Shown here: positions 60,458 to 64,000 of the stretch, piece after piece | How positions within the stretch are numbered: position 1 is the first letter of the stretch | Layout: every line of letters starts with the position of its first letter | Assembly: GCA_902767775.1 (NCBI GenBank) | Contig: CACXIP010000015.1 | Location: forward strand, 1 to 64,000 | From: an uncultured Prevotellaceae bacterium | Lineage (GTDB): Bacteria; Bacteroidota; Bacteroidia; Bacteroidales; Bacteroidaceae | DNA: 64,000 nucleotides | Direction: 5' to 3' | Notes under the pieces: model-generated | Told to the model about the DNA's origin: nothing | Databases searched by the model: none | The model's input: only the letters and a program-made list of their open reading frames with translations | Made by a program: the position numbers and the translations under genes

Positions 60458-62209
60458 TTAGTCAAGTTTGAGGCTCTTCTTGATGTCGCCGATGCGCTCC
60501 TCGGCAGCAGCCATGCAGCGCTCGTAGCATCCTGCGCACTTGAAGGTCGGGTCTTTCACCTCAATGTAGAACTTGATTTTCGGTTCGGTGCCTGACGGAC
60601 GGACACTTACCTTGGTGCCATCTTCACAGAACCACTGCAGCACGTTCGACTTGTCGGGCATGTCCAACTTCGTCACATTGCCATCAGCATCACGAGCCTC
60701 GAGAGCCTGGAAGTCTTTCGACAGCACAATCTTTGCCCCACCGAGGTCTTTCGGAGGATCATTGCGGAAGTCGGTCATCATCTGCTTGATTTCATCGGCA
60801 CCTGTCTTGCCCGGACGCACCACATTGATAGTGAACTCACGTGAGAATCCATATTCAGCATAGATGTCCATGAGCAGGTCGTAGAGCGTCTTGCCATTGT
60901 CCTTAGCCCATGCGGCAATCTCGCAGATGAGGCAGATGGAAGCTGGTGAATCCTTGTCGCGCACTTTGTCAAACGGCAGGAATCCGAAGCTCTCCTCGCC
61001 GCCACCGATATACTTGTTGACACCTTCGGAGACACGAATTTCATTGGCAATCCATTTGAATCCCGTGTAGCAGTCGCGCAGCTCCACTCCATTCTTGTCT
61101 GCGATTTTTTTGATGACCTCTGTGGTCACGATAGTCTTGACGAGGAACTCATTGCCCTTCAGCTGACCCAGTTTCTTCTTGTTGGCAATGATATACCAGC
61201 AGAACATCATACAGGTCTGGTTGCCGTTGAGAATTTCCCATTCACCCTTGGCATTGCGGCAGACGATAGCCAGACGGTCTGCATCCGGGTCGGAAGCGAT
61301 GACGAGGTCGGCATTGAGTCTTGTACCCAGTTTCATGCCCAGTGTCATGGCCTCAGCATTCTCGGGATTGGGCGACACCACAGTGGGGAAGTTGCCATCG
61401 ATGACCATCTGCTCTGGTACGACATGGATGTTCTGGAATCCCCATGAGCGGAGTGCTTCAGGAATGATTACACGTCCGGTGCCATGCATTGGTGAATAGA
61501 CAATGTTGAGGTCTTTCTGGCGTAGAATCACCTCTTGGTCGACCATTGCCTCTTTGACAGCCTGCAGGTAGTCCCAGTCCATCTCGCCGCCGATAATCTC
61601 AATGAGTTCCTTGTTGCCATCGAACTTCACGTCGTCGATTTTCACCTTGTTGACCTCATCAATGATACCTTTGTCGTGCGGAGCAAGCACCTGTGCGCCA
61701 TCGTCCCAGTATGCCTTGTAGCCGTTGTACTCGCGTGGGTTGTGCGAAGCCGTCACGTTGACACCAGCCTGGCATCCCAACTGACGGATGGCGAATGAGA
61801 TTTCCGGTGTGGGTCTCAAGCTTTCAAACAGATAAACCTTGATGCCGTTGGCGGAGAAGATGTCGGCCACTGTTTCAGCAAACATACGTCCATTGTTTCG
61901 GCAGTCGTGTCCTACGACCACACTGAGGTCATTGCGTCCTGGGAAAGCCTTGTTGATGTAGTTGGCAAACCCTTGTGTGGCCATACCGACGATATACTTG
62001 TTCATGCGGTTGGTTCCGGCACCCATGATGCCACGGAGTCCTCCCGTTCCAAATTCGAGGTCGCGATAGAAAGCATCGATGAGGTCTGATTTGTCCTCAT
62101 TGTCGAGCATTGCCTGCACTTCCTTTCTCGTTTCCTCATCAAACGACGGCGAAAGCCACTCTTTGGCTCTTGCCTCACACTGCAAAATAAGATCTGCGTT
62201 ATTTCCCAT
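60458..62209 (-). CDS. phosphoglucomutase/phosphomannomutase
   Basis: A 583-residue alpha-D-phosphohexomutase with phospho-serine loop TASHNPREYNGYK (Ser155), metal loop SDPDADRLA, sugar loop GGEESFGF and phosphate loop RPSGTEPKIKFY. Its length is that of the PGM/PMM2-like type. It interconverts hexose 1- and 6-phosphates for glycogen and surface sugar synthesis. Single gene with its own -7 element, converging on fbp. Confidence 0.94.
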   Translation of the reverse strand: MGNNADLILQCEARAKEWLSPSFDEETRKEVQAMLDNEDKSDLIDAFYRDLEFGTGGLRGIMGAGTNRMNKYIVGMATQGFANYINKAFPGRNDLSVVVGHDCRNNGRMFAETVADIFSANGIKVYLFESLRPTPEISFAIRQLGCQAGVNVTASHNPREYNGYKAYWDDGAQVLAPHDKGIIDEVNKVKIDDVKFDGNKELIEIIGGEMDWDYLQAVKEAMVDQEVILRQKDLNIVYSPMHGTGRVIIPEALRSWGFQNIHVVPEQMVIDGNFPTVVSPNPENAEAMTLGMKLGTRLNADLVIASDPDADRLAIVCRNAKGEWEILNGNQTCMMFCWYIIANKKKLGQLKGNEFLVKTIVTTEVIKKIADKNGVELRDCYTGFKWIANEIRVSEGVNKYIGGGEESFGFLPFDKVRDKDSPASICLICEIAAWAKDNGKTLYDLLMDIYAEYGFSREFTINVVRPGKTGADEIKQMMTDFRNDPPKDLGGAKIVLSKDFQALEARDADGNVTKLDMPDKSNVLQWFCEDGTKVSVRPSGTEPKIKFYIEVKDPTFKCAGCYERCMAAAEERIGDIKKSLKLD

Positions 62210-62264
62210 ATTGATTTAAAATTAAGTAATGTGTTTTTGTCAGTAGCCTGATAAATGTGATATG

Positions 62265-62272
62265 CAAAGATA
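62265..62272 (-). promoter_or_regulatory. -7 element for phosphoglucomutase
   Basis: Minus-strand TATCTTTG lies about 55 bp before the start codon. No clear -33 element was seen. Confidence 0.5.
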
Positions 62273-62368
62273 AGTGTTTTTTTTGAATTCGCATTACAAT
62301 TGGTGCATCTTTTTTGTAAAAAAAGACAAAAGAAATATTAAGATGTACCTTAAATGGAAAAAAATGCC

Positions 62369-62376
62369 TATTTTTG
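62369..62376 (+). promoter_or_regulatory. -7 element for rlmH
   Basis: TATTTTTG fits TAnnTTTG and lies 51 bp before the ATG at 62427. It agrees with rejecting the frame's upstream ATGs at 62274 and 62343, which precede it. Confidence 0.5.
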
Positions 62377-62426
62377 CCAATGGAAGACGAATGTCTATCC
62401 ACAAGCCACCATTCCTATTATCATAC

Positions 62427-62897
62427 ATGAAGACATTGTTGATTTGGGTGGGTAAGACCACTGACAAGCATATCCAGGCATGCCTAAACGACTATGTAGG
62501 GCGAATTGGTCACTACATGCCTTTTGACATCCGTGAGATTCCCGAACTGCGCAACACCAAGAAACTGACCGAGGCGCAGCAGAAGGAGCAAGAAGGAGAG
62601 CAAATCATAAAACTTCTTCAGGATGGCGACCATGTGGTGCTTCTCGATGAGCGAGGCACCGAGCGTCGCAGTGTGGCTTTTGCCGATTGGATTCAGAAGA
62701 AGAGCATGGCCACCCGTCGTTTGGTATTTGTCATCGGTGGTCCCTATGGCTTTTCAGAACGTGTATACCAACGCGCCAACGAACGTATCTCTTTGTCGTT
62801 AATGACCTTCTCACATCAGATGGTGAGACTGATTTTCACCGAGCAACTCTACCGTGCCTGCACCATCATCAAGGGAGAGCCTTATCACCACGAATAA
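62427..62897 (+). CDS. rlmH: 23S rRNA pseudouridine-1915 N3-methyltransferase
   Basis: A 156-residue SPOUT methyltransferase, matching the usual 155-160 residues from the ATG at 62427 (MKTLLIWVGKTTDKHI). The SAM knot is seen in VLLDERGTERRS, FVIGGPYGFSERVYQRA and SLSLMTFSHQMVRLIFTEQLYRACTII. It methylates pseudouridine 1915 in helix 69 of 23S rRNA. Its 3' end overlaps the convergent maf gene by 29 bp. Confidence 0.96.
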   Translation: MKTLLIWVGKTTDKHIQACLNDYVGRIGHYMPFDIREIPELRNTKKLTEAQQKEQEGEQIIKLLQDGDHVVLLDERGTERRSVAFADWIQKKSMATRRLVFVIGGPYGFSERVYQRANERISLSLMTFSHQMVRLIFTEQLYRACTIIKGEPYHHE

Positions 62898-63474
62898 GTT
62901 CGTTGACACCGAACATATCCACCAATTCCTGATAGATGCGCTGCACGGGCAGTCCCATGACATTGAAGTAACTGCCCTTCAATGCCGTTACACCAATATA
63001 CCCTATCCATTCCTGTATGCCGTATGCCCCAGCCTTGTCGTACGGACAGTAGTTGTCCACATAATAGTCTATCTCCTCATCTGCGAGTACTTTGAAGGTC
63101 ACCTCCGACGTGACCGACAGGGCACGCTGCTCTTCCGTTGTGGTGAGGCAAACACCAGTGATGACATGATGTGTCTTTCCGCTGAGTGCCCTAAGCATCT
63201 CCACCGCCTCGTCACGCGTAGCAGGTTTGCCCATCACCATGTCGTCGAGCACCACCACGGTGTCGGCTGTGATGACGAGTTCGTCATCACCGATGATGTT
63301 TTTATATGCTTCTGCCTTCGCATGTGAAATGAAGTTTGCCACCTCACAGGCGGGCAGGTCTTCAGGATAACTCTCATCAATATCTTTGAGTACATGGACC
63401 TCAAAGCCGATTCCAAGACCGGCGAGGAGTTCTTTTCTTCTGGGGGAGTTGCTGGCGAGAATGATTTTTTTCAT
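62869..63474 (-). CDS. maf: Maf nucleotide pyrophosphatase
   Basis: A 201-residue Maf/HAM1-type protein with ILASNSPRRKELL at the start, the ITADTVV metal/catalytic motif, GKPATRDEAVEML and the C-terminal DKAGAYGIQ. It hydrolyses non-canonical or modified nucleotides (dTTP/UTP class by motif, not proven). It lies downstream of kdsC on the same strand, separated by an octamer repeat. Confidence 0.94.
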   Translation of the reverse strand: MKKIILASNSPRRKELLAGLGIGFEVHVLKDIDESYPEDLPACEVANFISHAKAEAYKNIIGDDELVITADTVVVLDDMVMGKPATRDEAVEMLRALSGKTHHVITGVCLTTTEEQRALSVTSEVTFKVLADEEIDYYVDNYCPYDKAGAYGIQEWIGYIGVTALKGSYFNVMGLPVQRIYQELVDMFGVNELIRGDKALP

Positions 63475-63480
63475 GAGAAT

Positions 63481-63595
63481 TGGTTGTTTGGTCGTTTGGT
63501 TGTTTAGTTGTTTAGTTGTTTGGTTGTTTTGTTGTTTGGTCGTTTAGGCGTTTGGGGGTTGGGTGTTTGGGTGTTTGGGGGTTGAGGAATTTGAA
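63481..63595. repeat. octamer-based repeat, third locus
   Basis: About 115 bp of 8-bp units of the type GTTTGGTT, GTTTGGTC and GTTTAGTT, passing into GGGTGTTT-rich units. The period is the same as in the arrays at 911-1220 and 56985-57060, but the sequence has diverged and the GACATATGATT spacer is absent. It fills the gap between kdsC and maf, so its C/A-rich strand would form the leader of maf if the genes are co-transcribed. Confidence 0.75.
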
Positions 63596-63610
63596 TGATA
63601 GTTGCTTTTA

Positions 63611-64000
63611 TTACCAACCGAAGGCTTCTGCGCCTGAGAGCCATTTGCCTTGGGCACGGAGAACCTGTTCGATGACGTCTCGGGCACATCCGTCGCCACC
63701 ATTGCGATGACTCACGTATGTGCTGATGGCCTTGATGTCGGGCGCGGCGTCAGCAGGAGCGCACGGACATCCGCAACGCTGCATCACCTCATAGTCGGGA
63801 ATGTCGTCACCCATATAGATGACCTCCTCGTCGGATAGCCCATGCTGAGCGAGGTATTGCTCATAAGTTTTGATTTTGACAGCGCAACCCAGAAAAATAT
63901 CTTTCACCCCGAGGTATTCGTAACGCAACTTAATGTTTGGAGTACGTCCCCCGGTAAGGATGACGATACTTAGTCCAAGTTTCATTGCCAATTGAATGGC
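63611..64000 (-). CDS. kdsC: KdsC-like KDO-8-phosphate phosphatase, partial
   Basis: The last 130 codons of a HAD-superfamily phosphatase; the start lies beyond the right edge. ILTGG (motif II, Thr), LRYEYLGV, the motif III Lys in KIKTYEQ, and MGDDIPDYEVMQRCG (motif IV) match the small tetrameric KdsC. The enzyme dephosphorylates KDO-8-phosphate for lipopolysaccharide core synthesis. The frame is open to the window edge (AIQLAMKLG), so no start is given. Confidence 0.87.
   Translation of the reverse strand, partial: AIQLAMKLGLSIVILTGGRTPNIKLRYEYLGVKDIFLGCAVKIKTYEQYLAQHGLSDEEVIYMGDDIPDYEVMQRCGCPCAPADAAPDIKAISTYVSHRNGGDGCARDVIEQVLRAQGKWLSGAEAFGW

Noticed and set aside
63504-63689. Pro/Asn/Thr-rich minus-strand frame (repeated PNTQTPN)
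   Set aside because: It is the translation of the third octamer array and has no start context or homologous pattern.

Overview
The window looks like a chromosome segment from a member of the Bacteroidota, most likely a Prevotellaceae (Prevotella/Xylanibacter-like) gut or rumen bacterium. The signs are Bacteroidota-type promoters (TTTG, 19-20 bp, TAnnTTTG) before most transcription units, few Shine-Dalgarno sequences, SPII lipoproteins, T9SS-like C-terminal tails on glycoside hydrolases, a Na+-translocating NQR operon, class III fructose-bisphosphatase, and DUF5723/DUF6057 families. No plasmid, prophage, CRISPR array or intact insertion sequence was seen. The only mobile-element remnant is a truncated tyrosine-recombinase fragment beside tRNA-Ser at the left edge.

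Layout. 1-1.3 kb: integrase remnant, tRNA-Ser, and an octamer-based tandem repeat leading into mutS2 (1.3-3.8 kb). 3.8-9.6 kb: minus-strand cell-envelope genes (DUF5723 protein, lipoproteins, secreted carboxylesterase) with an SRP RNA-tRNA-Thr transcription unit. 9.6-13.6 kb: a single-module NRPS (C-A-T-reductase). 13.8-18.7 kb: a two-domain secreted esterase, a DUF6057 membrane protein and a beta-propeller lipoprotein with a CxxCH motif. 18.7-26.3 kb (minus): secreted phosphatidylinositol-specific phospholipase C, a HypD-type glycyl radical enzyme and its activase, packed as one operon. 26.5-32.9 kb (plus): a GH5-GH43 fusion and a GH27 enzyme. 33-38.8 kb: nqrABCDEF. 39-45.4 kb: alanine dehydrogenase and a second DUF6057/propeller pair behind a Na+/phosphate symporter. 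45.6-48.6 kb: HEAT-repeat protein, dipeptidyl peptidase III and an AraC-type regulator. 49-57 kb: purU-hisH-hisA-hisF-hisIE-ftsE-like-lysC-lysA-GT2, all on plus. 57.1-60.4 kb: an unusual GT-B half-protein and fbp. 60.4-64 kb: phosphoglucomutase, rlmH, maf and a partial kdsC.

How the genes may work together. The central accessory region (18.7-32.9 kb) combines a secreted PI-PLC, which can release GPI-anchored proteins, a hydroxyproline dehydratase-like enzyme with its activase, and GH5/GH43/GH27 enzymes suited to arabinose- and galactose-containing plant glycans. Plant arabinogalactan proteins are GPI-anchored, rich in hydroxyproline and decorated with arabinogalactan, so I propose, as inference only, that this locus uses such glycoproteins. 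The second puzzle is the duplicated DUF6057 + CxxCH-propeller pair: a membrane protein and a periplasm-facing lipoprotein kept together twice in different contexts, once after an esterase and once after a Na+/Pi symporter.

Limits. All calls come from reading the sequence and translations without a database search. Domain boundaries and residue numbers are approximate unless a specific codon is given. Promoters are motif matches only.
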